Assembly (NCBI GenBank): GCA_031259205.1
Contig: JAIRLS010000334.1
Coordinates: 1 to 5,983, forward strand
Direction of reading: 5' to 3'
Source: Bacteroidales bacterium
Lineage (GTDB): Bacteria; Bacteroidota; Bacteroidia; Bacteroidales; UBA4181
Length of the DNA stretch: 5,983 nucleotides
In this document: piece by piece, positions 1 to 5,958 of the stretch
How positions within the stretch are numbered: the first letter of the stretch is position 1
How the letters are laid out: every line of letters starts with the position of its first letter
Translations under genes and position numbers: made by a program
Notes under the pieces: generated by a model
What the model was told of the DNA's origin: nothing
Seen by the model: the letters and a program-made list of their open reading frames with translations, nothing else
Databases searched by the model: none

Positions 1-933
1 ATTCCCCAAAATGTAACTGAGATTGGAAACAAAGCTTTTCGAGGTAGTAGCATCTTGCGGGATGTAAAAGTGAAACGTACAACACCCATCACCATCTCCG
101 GTGATGTCTTTGGTGAGGAAGGCGAGACAGGCGATATGCACCTCATTGTTCCGCGCGGCAGCAGACAGGCGTACCGTGAAGCCGAAATATGGAAAACGTT
201 TGACGAAATAGACGAGGTGAAACTTATCAACGACGCCACTGTAACCGTAGAAGTGGCAGGCGACAACGTGTACAGCGGGAGTCCGTTAAAACCGGCCGTT
301 ACCGTCAAGTACGGCGATGACGTATTGACCAAAAACGACTGTTCGCACAGGTACAGCAACAACATCAATGCGGGACAGGCTACGGTAACCGTTACGGGTC
401 TGTTCCGTTACGAAGGCGACACCACCGTATATTTTACCATTGCGAAAGCGTCGCCTGATGTTACATGGCCGGGAAAGGCAGAAATAGAGGAAGGGCAGGC
501 GCTGTCCGAAGCGCGATTCACGGGCGGCAGCGGTAACGGCATTTTTGCCTTTGTTAACGGCGGCGTCATTCCGGCATTGTCCGACAGCGAAACCACTCTC
601 TACGAACTGACATTTACCCCTGCCGATGCCGCCAATTACAAAGAGGTCAAAAACGACATGAAAGTTGTTGTAAATCCGCGTCCTACAGGATATTCCGATC
701 ATTTGTTTTCCGAAATAGTCATTTACCCGAATCCCTTTGCCGGAGAGATACATCTCAAAGGCGCTACGGACTGTACGCTTAGAGTGTTGAATGTCGTCGG
801 CGTGGTGGTACATACCCGAAAAATAACTACCTTCGACGAAACCATTCAATTAGACCATGTTCCCGCAGGACTGTACTTCTTCCGGCTGGAAAAGGGAGGC
901 AAAACAAAAACCGTAAAAGTGGGCAAACGATAG
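1..933 (+). CDS. Secreted BspA-like LRR / Ig-like surface protein with T9SS sorting domain (3' part only)
   Basis: The reading frame is open from base 1, so the gene starts upstream; 310 residues are visible. Residues 1-22 carry a BspA-type (LRR_5) repeat with the typical phrase VTEIGNKAF, and residues ~47-70 (LIVPRGSRQAY...W..F) look like the closing repeat of such an array. Residues ~78-148 and ~150-226 are two beta-rich modules resembling bacterial Ig-like/MBG-type domains; the first contains YSGSPLKPAVTV and ends in VYFTI, the second ends in DMKVVVN. Residues 240-310 form a type A T9SS C-terminal sorting domain: IYPNP at 241-245, then LRVLNVVG, then VPAGLYFFRLEKGGKT and a basic end. Known for this family: such tails direct export across the outer membrane and are cleaved on surface anchoring. 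Inference: a cell-surface adhesin or binding protein; the ligand is unknown. A TTG at 55 is internal, not the start, because the LRR signature continues upstream of it. Confidence 0.88.
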   Translation: MPQNVTEIGNKAFRGSSILRDVKVKRTTPITISGDVFGEEGETGDMHLIVPRGSRQAYREAEIWKTFDEIDEVKLINDATVTVEVAGDNVYSGSPLKPAVTVKYGDDVLTKNDCSHRYSNNINAGQATVTVTGLFRYEGDTTVYFTIAKASPDVTWPGKAEIEEGQALSEARFTGGSGNGIFAFVNGGVIPALSDSETTLYELTFTPADAANYKEVKNDMKVVVNPRPTGYSDHLFSEIVIYPNPFAGEIHLKGATDCTLRVLNVVGVVVHTRKITTFDETIQLDHVPAGLYFFRLEKGGKTKTVKVGKR

Positions 934-996
934 CGCTTATTTTTTCCGTACCCGTTCCGGCAGGACTTTTATAAAATCACGGCAAAAATATCTTTT

Positions 997-1014
997 CACC
1001 TGCATGTTCAGGTG
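997..1014 (+). terminator. Small perfect hairpin, possible weak terminator or operator
   Basis: CACCTG (997-1002) and CAGGTG (1009-1014) are perfect inverted repeats around the 6-base loop CATGTT. The hairpin lies 63 bases after the surface-protein stop. The bases after it (TTGTCCATATTTTTG) are T-rich but not a clean T run, so termination would be weak. It also sits just upstream of the -7-like element at 1022, where an operator would be expected. Both readings are inference. Confidence 0.35.
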
Positions 1015-1021
1015 TTGTCCA

Positions 1022-1029
1022 TATTTTTG
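1022..1029 (+). promoter_or_regulatory. Bacteroidota-type -7 element upstream of araB
   Basis: TATTTTTG matches the Bacteroidota sigma-70 -7 consensus TAnnTTTG and would put transcription start near 1035, leaving a leader of about 40 bases before araB. No clear TTTG -33 box is found about 20 bases upstream; the hairpin 997-1014 occupies that region. The area is A/T-rich, so a chance match is possible. Confidence 0.35.
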
Positions 1030-1076
1030 TTAATATTGCAAAAAAATAAAAATCAATAAATATCGGCTTAATTTTC

Positions 1077-2753
1077 ATGAAACAGTTGGTTATAGGAATA
1101 GACTACGGCACCGATTCCTGCCGTGCGGTCATTGTAGAAGTTGCCACAGGCGCAGAGTTGGCTTCTTCGGTAAAATATTACCCGCGCTGGGCGGAAGGAA
1201 AATACTGCGATCCGAAAAACAACCGGTACCGGCAACATCCGTTGGATTACATCGAAACATTGGAATGGGCGGTGAAAGAGGCGCTTGCAGCAGCTCCTGC
1301 CGGAACAGCCGCACAAATTACCGGTATGGCTTTCGATACCACCGGAAGCACGCCTGCGCTGACAGACGGGCAAGGCGTTCCACTGGCTCTTTTGCCGGAT
1401 TTTTCCGAAAATCCCGACGCCATGTTTGTACTTTGGAAAGACCATACAGCCATAGCTGAATCCGCTGAAATCAACGCATTGGCCAAAAAATGGGACGAGG
1501 ACTATACCGTTTATGAAGGTGGCATTTACTCGTCCGAATGGGTATGGGCAAAAATGCTGCACGTCCTGCGGAAAGATACGAAACTGCGCAAAGCCGCATA
1601 TTCGTGGGTAGAGCACTGCGACTGGATGCCGGCACTGCTTACCGGAAATACAAAGCCCGAAACCTTGTTGCGCAGCCGTTGTGCGGCAGGTCATAAAGCC
1701 ATGTGGCACGCTTCGTGGAACGGTTTGCCGTCGCAAGCGTTTCTCACCCGCCTTGATCCGCTGCTCGCCGGTTTCAGAGATCATCTCTTCACCGATACCC
1801 ATCCAAGCGACCGGAAAGCCGGCTATCTCACCAAAGAATGGGCTGAGAAACTGGGGCTTTCCACGAATGTTGCTGTCGCGGTAGGCGCTCTGGACTGCCA
1901 TTTCGGGGCTGTAGGCGCACAAATCAAACCCGGCGCACTGGTCAGGGTCATCGGCACTTCCACTTGCGACGTCATCGTAGCGCCATACGAAGAAATGAAC
2001 GGAAAACTTATCCCCGGCATCTGCGGACAGGTAGATGGCTCCGTTATTCCGGGTTTAATAGGGCTGGAAGCCGGACAATCCGCCTTTGGCGACATTTACG
2101 CATGGTTTAAACGCTTGATGGAATGGCCTGTCAAAAATCTCATCGGTCGGTCGCCGCTCATCAATGAGGAAATGAAAAACCAACTGATAGAAGACACACT
2201 GAACAGCATCATTCCTGCATTGACGCGCGAAGCAGAACAAATACCGGTAAGCGAAAGCGCCATCATTGCTACCGACTGGATGAACGGACGCCGTACGCCC
2301 GACGCCAATCCTTTGCAAAAAGGCGCTATCACCGGATTAACGCTGGGATCCACGGCGCCGCTTATCTTCCGCGCACTGGTGGAAGCGACCGCCTTCGGTT
2401 CCAAAGCCATTGCCGACCGGTTTACCGAAAATGGCATTCAAATCAACGAAGTGATCGGTATTGGCGGTATCTCGTTAAAATCGCCTTTCGTTATGCAAAC
2501 GATGGCCAACGTAATGGGAATGCCCATCAAAGTATCCAAAGCGGAACAGGCTTGCGCCACAGGAGCGGCTATGTTCGCCGCCGTTGCCGCCGGTATCTGC
2601 AAAACCGTAGAAGAAGCGCAGGATAAAATGGGACAGGGATTCGCTTCCGTGTATCAACCGGACGGCGCCGCCCATCGACAATATCTGGAATTGTATGCAA
2701 AATATCTGGAAATAGGAAAATTTACGGAAAAAACTTGTCTTCTAAAATCATAA
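1077..2753 (+). CDS. araB: L-ribulokinase (FGGY carbohydrate kinase)
   Basis: AraB phosphorylates L-ribulose with ATP to L-ribulose 5-phosphate, the second step of L-arabinose breakdown, in the cytosol. The 558 residues match the usual ribulokinase length and align end to end with remembered E. coli AraB. Visible landmarks: phosphate-binding loop GIDYGTDSCR at 7-16, DTTGSTPA at 87-94, ENPDAMFVLWKDHTA at 111-125, GGIYSSEW at 148-155, CDWMPALL at 181-188, catalytic-base motif ALDCHFGAVG at 271-280 (Asp273 the likely base), second phosphate motif IGTSTCD at 292-298, GICGQVDGSV at 314-323, EAGQSAFGDIYAWF at 331-344, DWMNGRRTP at 400-408 and adenosine-site GIGGI at 461-465. No key residue is missing. 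The ATG at 1077 is chosen because the kinase fold begins immediately and the upstream sequence is A/T-rich and non-coding. No araA, araD or transporter gene lies in the window, so arabinose genes, if linked, are not downstream. Some FGGY relatives prefer other pentuloses, but similarity here is specific to AraB. Confidence 0.96.
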   Translation: MKQLVIGIDYGTDSCRAVIVEVATGAELASSVKYYPRWAEGKYCDPKNNRYRQHPLDYIETLEWAVKEALAAAPAGTAAQITGMAFDTTGSTPALTDGQGVPLALLPDFSENPDAMFVLWKDHTAIAESAEINALAKKWDEDYTVYEGGIYSSEWVWAKMLHVLRKDTKLRKAAYSWVEHCDWMPALLTGNTKPETLLRSRCAAGHKAMWHASWNGLPSQAFLTRLDPLLAGFRDHLFTDTHPSDRKAGYLTKEWAEKLGLSTNVAVAVGALDCHFGAVGAQIKPGALVRVIGTSTCDVIVAPYEEMNGKLIPGICGQVDGSVIPGLIGLEAGQSAFGDIYAWFKRLMEWPVKNLIGRSPLINEEMKNQLIEDTLNSIIPALTREAEQIPVSESAIIATDWMNGRRTPDANPLQKGAITGLTLGSTAPLIFRALVEATAFGSKAIADRFTENGIQINEVIGIGGISLKSPFVMQTMANVMGMPIKVSKAEQACATGAAMFAAVAAGICKTVEEAQDKMGQGFASVYQPDGAAHRQYLELYAKYLEIGKFTEKTCLLKS

Positions 2754-2760
2754 AAATGCT

Positions 2761-2768
2761 TACTTTTG
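2761..2768 (+). promoter_or_regulatory. -7 promoter element for coaD and the downstream gene
   Basis: TACTTTTG is an exact match to the TAnnTTTG -7 consensus of Bacteroidota, 8 bases after the araB stop and 44 bases before the coaD ATG. Predicted transcription start is near 2773-2775. The -33 box is weak: CTTG at 2734-2737 matches 3 of 4 positions of TTTG but is spaced about 23 bases away instead of 19-21. No terminator hairpin is seen after araB, so read-through from araB is also possible. Confidence 0.5.
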
Positions 2769-2811
2769 TCGTTTGTGAGGTTTGATAGACAAGTGGAAAT
2801 TTATTTCGGTT

Positions 2812-3297
2812 ATGAACAGAATTGCAGTTTTTCCCGGATCGTTCGATCCGTTCACATTGGGACATGAGTCCATTGTACTGCGTGCCATGGGTTTGTTTGA
2901 CAAAATCATTATCGGCATCGGCGACAACAACAGCAAAACAGCCTTCTTTACAGGGCAACAGCGGTTGGACATGATTCGGGGAGTTTTCGCCGGCAACGAA
3001 AAAGTGGAAGTACAGTGTTACAGCGACCTGACCATTGACTTCTGCCGCAGGGTCGGCGCACATTTCATGCTGAGAGGTCTGCGAACATCAAGCGATTTCG
3101 AATATGAAAAAGCCATCGCTCAGGTCAATCAGGTGATGTTGCCCGAAGTGGAATCCGTTTTTATGCTGACCTTGCCGGAGCATACCTCTATCAACTCGTC
3201 GGTGGTGAGAGAAGTGTTGCGCTTCGGAGGCGACGTTTCCAAATTTGTCCCTTCCAACATCCGAATCCGGGACTATCTTCATCCGCAAGTACCATGA
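2812..3297 (+). CDS. coaD: Phosphopantetheine adenylyltransferase
   Basis: CoaD transfers AMP from ATP to 4'-phosphopantetheine, giving dephospho-CoA and pyrophosphate, the penultimate step of coenzyme A synthesis in the cytosol. The 161 residues are typical of the bacterial enzyme. Seen directly: PGSFDPFTLGH at 8-18 with the nucleotidyltransferase (T/H)xGH motif at 15-18, RGLRTSSDFEYE at 88-99 (substrate and ATP site signature), LPEHTSINSSVVREV at 121-135 (the ISSSxVRE region) and GGDVSKFVP at 139-147. ATG 2812 is chosen over an in-frame TTG at 2782 because family members begin a few residues before AVFPGSFDP, and because the TTG lies just downstream of the predicted transcription start. There is no Shine-Dalgarno sequence; the leader is A/T-rich, normal for this phylum. 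The stop TGA overlaps the ATG of the next gene (ATGA, 3294-3297), suggesting translational coupling. Confidence 0.97.
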   Translation: MNRIAVFPGSFDPFTLGHESIVLRAMGLFDKIIIGIGDNNSKTAFFTGQQRLDMIRGVFAGNEKVEVQCYSDLTIDFCRRVGAHFMLRGLRTSSDFEYEKAIAQVNQVMLPEVESVFMLTLPEHTSINSSVVREVLRFGGDVSKFVPSNIRIRDYLHPQVP

Positions 3298-4823
3298 GTG
3301 TTGTGCGTGTTGTTTTTGTCATTTTCGCCATATCGGTCGGCACATTTTCCCTGTCTGCCCAAACTGCGACCATCACAGGCAATGCCCCCGATTACGCAGG
3401 GCAGACGTTGATCCTCCACTGTAAGGACAATCTCATCAGCGATTCGGAGATAACGCCCGCAGAATGTAAGGTCGCCGCCAATGGCGAGTTCAAGTTCGAA
3501 TTTCAGCTTTCCGGCACAAAACTCGTATGGTTATACCTTGGCGTCTTCAAAGCGCGTTTGCTGGTTGAACCGGATATGAACTACCGCATAAAACTGCCGC
3601 CGCGCACCGACAAAACACCGGAAGAAGCGGCAAGCCCTTTCTTTCAGGAATGGCAGGTGTATCTCCACGTGCTGGAATGTACGGATGCCAATAAAAACCC
3701 GGTTCCTCCCGAAGAAGAACTGAATTTTTGTTCCATCCGCTTCGACGAGGCTTACTTTCCGCTGCACGACAGCATTGCCATGAACACCATGCGAAACAAA
3801 ACCATCCGTATCAACCCGATGATGGATTCCCTCAAACAGCGTTTCCCGCTTACCCGGAACGACTATTTCAACCGATACATGACTTATCGTTACGGGATGC
3901 TCCACTACGCCCGGCAAGAAAACATCAGAACCATCTCCAACGCCTTTTTCTCCGGAAAACCGGTATTGTATGACAACGAAGCATACATGGAACTGTTCAA
4001 CCTGACTTACAAGGATTATTTCATGTACTTCGGACGCAGCAAGGAAGGCAATGCCATATATGACGTCATCAACCGGCGGAAATCCTTGTCCGGACTGCAA
4101 CACCTGCTGAAAGCCGACGGAACGTTTGCCGGCGACAGCCTGCTGGAAATGGTGATGATTAAAAACCTTTACGACGAGTTCTATTCCGACCGCTTCTCCC
4201 GACCGGCATTACTGACCGTACTGGATTCGATATGCGAAAAAAGCCTCATCGCCCGACACCGGGAAATAAGCCGCCAAATAAGATCGAAAATCACCAGACT
4301 GTTGAGAGGCTATGCACCGCCCGCCTTTTCCCTCTACAACCAGGACAGCGTACTCGTTACGCCGGACAGCTACAAAGGAAAGTACGTTTACCTTATGTTC
4401 TGCACCACGCAAAACTATGTATGCCTCAGCCAGTACGAAATCCTGAAGGAATTATACAGGATACACCATCAATGGCTGCACATAGTAGTCATTTCGGCGG
4501 ACGAAAACTTCGACGACATGCGCGAATTCCGCCGCAAAAGCGGTTACCTGTGGGATTACCTCCATTTTGCCGGTCAGCCCGACGTACTGAAAGATTATGA
4601 CGTCCGCATTTTCCCCACCTGTTTCTTCATCGACCCGGAAGGAAAACTGGCGACCTCGCCCGCACCGGACGCCGGAAACATCGACCAGTTGCTCTACTCC
4701 GAACTCAACGGCAAAGGACTGTGGCGGCAATATATCGATCAGGGACTGATCAACCGGAAATATCTGGAACAGCGAATGAAACCCCGTGACGGAGAAACGG
4801 GAGAAAACTCGCCCCCCCGTTAA
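3294..4823 (+). CDS. Exported TlpA/thioredoxin-like domain protein with altered redox site
   Basis: The 509-residue protein starts with a Sec signal peptide (hydrophobic 2-20, likely cut in LSA|QT after residue 22), so a periplasmic location is predicted. Residues ~24-102 form a beta-rich N-terminal module resembling the DUF4369-type domain often found before TlpA domains in Bacteroidota; this is a tentative match. Residues ~110-335 are mostly helical with many aromatic and charged residues and no motif I recognise. Residues ~338-460 look like an AhpC/TSA-TlpA thioredoxin fold: APPAFSL at 341-347, GKYVYLMF at 362-369, VVISADE at 398-404 and the cis-proline strand FPTCFFIDPEGKL at 440-452. Where TlpA proteins have WCxxC, this one reads FCTTQNYVC (369-377): the first catalytic Cys is Asn374, the second is kept as Cys377, with extra Cys370 and Cys443. 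Classical disulfide exchange is therefore doubtful. ATG 3294 overlaps the coaD stop and directly precedes the signal peptide. The gene ends beside a run of seven C (4812-4818). Confidence 0.82.
   Translation: MSVVRVVFVIFAISVGTFSLSAQTATITGNAPDYAGQTLILHCKDNLISDSEITPAECKVAANGEFKFEFQLSGTKLVWLYLGVFKARLLVEPDMNYRIKLPPRTDKTPEEAASPFFQEWQVYLHVLECTDANKNPVPPEEELNFCSIRFDEAYFPLHDSIAMNTMRNKTIRINPMMDSLKQRFPLTRNDYFNRYMTYRYGMLHYARQENIRTISNAFFSGKPVLYDNEAYMELFNLTYKDYFMYFGRSKEGNAIYDVINRRKSLSGLQHLLKADGTFAGDSLLEMVMIKNLYDEFYSDRFSRPALLTVLDSICEKSLIARHREISRQIRSKITRLLRGYAPPAFSLYNQDSVLVTPDSYKGKYVYLMFCTTQNYVCLSQYEILKELYRIHHQWLHIVVISADENFDDMREFRRKSGYLWDYLHFAGQPDVLKDYDVRIFPTCFFIDPEGKLATSPAPDAGNIDQLLYSELNGKGLWRQYIDQGLINRKYLEQRMKPRDGETGENSPPR
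4812..4818 (+). repeat. Seven-C homopolymer at the 3' end of the thioredoxin-like gene
   Basis: Seven consecutive C, two codons before the stop TAA (4821-4823). Removing one C, or a +1 ribosomal slip here, bypasses that stop and moves the reading into the frame of the downstream phosphatase gene, which is open through this region. This could be a site of replication slippage, programmed frameshifting or a sequencing error. Confidence 0.6.
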
Positions 4824-4830
4824 TATTAAC
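4819..4830. promoter_or_regulatory. Perfect 12-base palindrome, possible operator
   Basis: GTTAATATTAAC is identical to its reverse complement. It spans the stop codon of the thioredoxin-like gene and ends 11 bases before the -7-like element at 4842, where a regulator could control the phosphatase gene. Nine bases of it (GTTAATATT) recur at 1029-1037 upstream of araB, next to the -7 element there. A/T-rich palindromes of this size can arise by chance; the binding role is inference. Confidence 0.3.
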
Positions 4831-4841
4831 CGGATTATGCT

Positions 4842-4849
4842 TACTTTTA
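4842..4849 (+). promoter_or_regulatory. -7-like element upstream of the phosphatase gene
   Basis: TACTTTTA matches TAnnTTTG at all but the last position. It lies in the 12-mer ATGCTTACTTTT (4837-4848), which is identical to 2756-2767 before coaD. Start of transcription would fall near 4855, just before the ATG at 4867. No TTTG -33 box is visible. The phosphatase gene may also be transcribed from the coaD promoter. Confidence 0.3.
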
Positions 4850-4866
4850 CACATTTATTTAAAAAT

Positions 4867-5958
4867 ATGAAGATAATTATCGTCGGAAATGTATTGTCGG
4901 AACCACTGGAAAAATTTGAAACGGGAAACACCATATTGATGATACTGTTGATCATCTCGCTGTTGGTTACCCTTATCACCACCTTGTTGTATGTGAAGCA
5001 CAGAAAAGTCAACCGCCTGCTGATACAAAAAAACGAACAAATCGAACGGCATCATCGCGAGAATGACGAAATCATGCAAATCCTCGAACAGAAAAAAAAT
5101 GAAATCGAACAGCAAGCCCTTGCATTGAACGAAACAACCGTCGAGTTGCAATGGCAAACCGAAAACGCCCTGCGCCTGTACGACGAAGTAGAACAACAGA
5201 AAGAAGAAATCACCGACAGTATCATTTACGCCAAACGAATCCAAACCGCGCTGCTGCCGGACGTCTCGCAAGTAAACGAAATCCTGAACGACTATTTCAT
5301 ACTGTATAAACCGCGCGACATCGTAAGCGGCGACTTCTACTGGGTAACAGCCAAACAAAACAAAACCATCGTGGCTGTCGCCGACTGCACAGGACACGGC
5401 GTACCGGGAGCATTCATGAGCATACTCGGCGTTTCCTTCCTTAACGAAATCATCAAAAATTACGACTTGCAGGTGGACGAAGTACTGAACAAACTGCGGG
5501 AACAAGTCATCAAATCGCTAAAACAAATAGAAGTGGTACGCGACGGCATGGACATGGCGCTGTGCGCCATCGACTGGGAAAAGGCGCGTATCGAATACGC
5601 CGGCGCCAACATCCCGCTATTCCTGCTACGCGCTTCCGGCGACAATACCGAAGAATTTACGGAAATACCGGCCGACCGCATGCCCATCGGACGCTACGAA
5701 AAAAACCAGCCCTTTACGAGGCACATCGTCCCGCTCATGCAGGGCGATGCTCTGTACATGTGTTCCGACGGCTATTGCGACCAGTTCGGCGGCCCGGACC
5801 TGAAAAAATTCAAAAAGAAAAACCTGAAAAAACTCCTGCTCAACATCTACAGACAAAACATGTCCACTCAAAAAGAAATACTGGAAACTACCATCGAAAA
5901 GTGGAAGGGCGATCTCCCCCAAATAGACGACATGCTGATGCTCGGAATAAAAATATAA
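4867..5958 (+). CDS. Membrane-anchored SpoIIE/RsbU-type PP2C serine/threonine phosphatase
   Basis: The 363-residue protein has a short, acidic N-terminus (1-21), one strongly hydrophobic segment (22-43), a basic stretch KHRKVNR (44-50), a long Glu/Gln/Lys-rich probable coiled coil (~50-118) and a SpoIIE-type PP2C domain (~119-363). By the positive-inside rule the N-terminus is outside and the phosphatase is cytosolic. Catalytic landmarks: RIQTALLP at 124-131, VSGDFYW at 153-159 (Asp156), ADCTGHGVPGAFMS at 172-185 (Asp173, metal site), RDGMDMAL at 225-232, YAGANIPLFL at 244-253, RMPIG at 271-275, SDGYCDQFGG at 300-309 (Asp301) and PQIDDMLML at 351-359 (Asp354/355). All expected metal-binding acidic residues are present, so activity is likely. 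Such phosphatases dephosphorylate anti-sigma-factor antagonists or other phosphoproteins in partner-switching systems; the target is not in the window. The start is uncertain: ATG 4867 is preferred (A/T-rich leader, sensible topology), but ATG 4837 and GTG 4786 are in frame. Many Bacteroidota relatives carry a periplasmic repeat domain that is missing here. Confidence 0.9.
   Translation: MKIIIVGNVLSEPLEKFETGNTILMILLIISLLVTLITTLLYVKHRKVNRLLIQKNEQIERHHRENDEIMQILEQKKNEIEQQALALNETTVELQWQTENALRLYDEVEQQKEEITDSIIYAKRIQTALLPDVSQVNEILNDYFILYKPRDIVSGDFYWVTAKQNKTIVAVADCTGHGVPGAFMSILGVSFLNEIIKNYDLQVDEVLNKLREQVIKSLKQIEVVRDGMDMALCAIDWEKARIEYAGANIPLFLLRASGDNTEEFTEIPADRMPIGRYEKNQPFTRHIVPLMQGDALYMCSDGYCDQFGGPDLKKFKKKNLKKLLLNIYRQNMSTQKEILETTIEKWKGDLPQIDDMLMLGIKI

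Noticed and set aside
1068..1922. Long open frame on the minus strand opposite araB (284 residues)
   Set aside because: It lies opposite an unmistakable ribulokinase; the protein is rich in Cys, Arg and Phe without any domain pattern, as expected for a complement shadow.
2756..2785. Nine-codon open frame MLTFVVCEV upstream of coaD as a leader peptide
   Set aside because: It overlaps the predicted -7 element, so it would lie at or before the transcription start and would not be fully transcribed from that promoter; it shows no attenuator hairpins or repeated regulatory codons.
2782..2811. Earlier TTG start for coaD adding ten residues
   Set aside because: Bacterial CoaD proteins begin just before the AVFPGSFDP motif, which fits ATG 2812.
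3531..4103. Minus-strand frame of 190 residues opposite the thioredoxin-like gene
   Set aside because: No recognisable motif, low-complexity Val/Phe-rich composition, and it overlaps a plus-strand gene with a signal peptide and a conserved C-terminal fold.
4786..4866. GTG 4786 or ATG 4837 as the phosphatase start
   Set aside because: GTG 4786 lies inside the upstream gene, and ATG 4837 overlaps the putative promoter element. Neither extension adds a recognisable domain, though both would matter if the frameshift fusion is real.
4855..5505. Minus-strand frame of 216 residues opposite the phosphatase
   Set aside because: Its Phe/Val/Asp-rich composition mirrors the Glu/Lys/Gln codons of the coiled coil on the plus strand; not a plausible protein.
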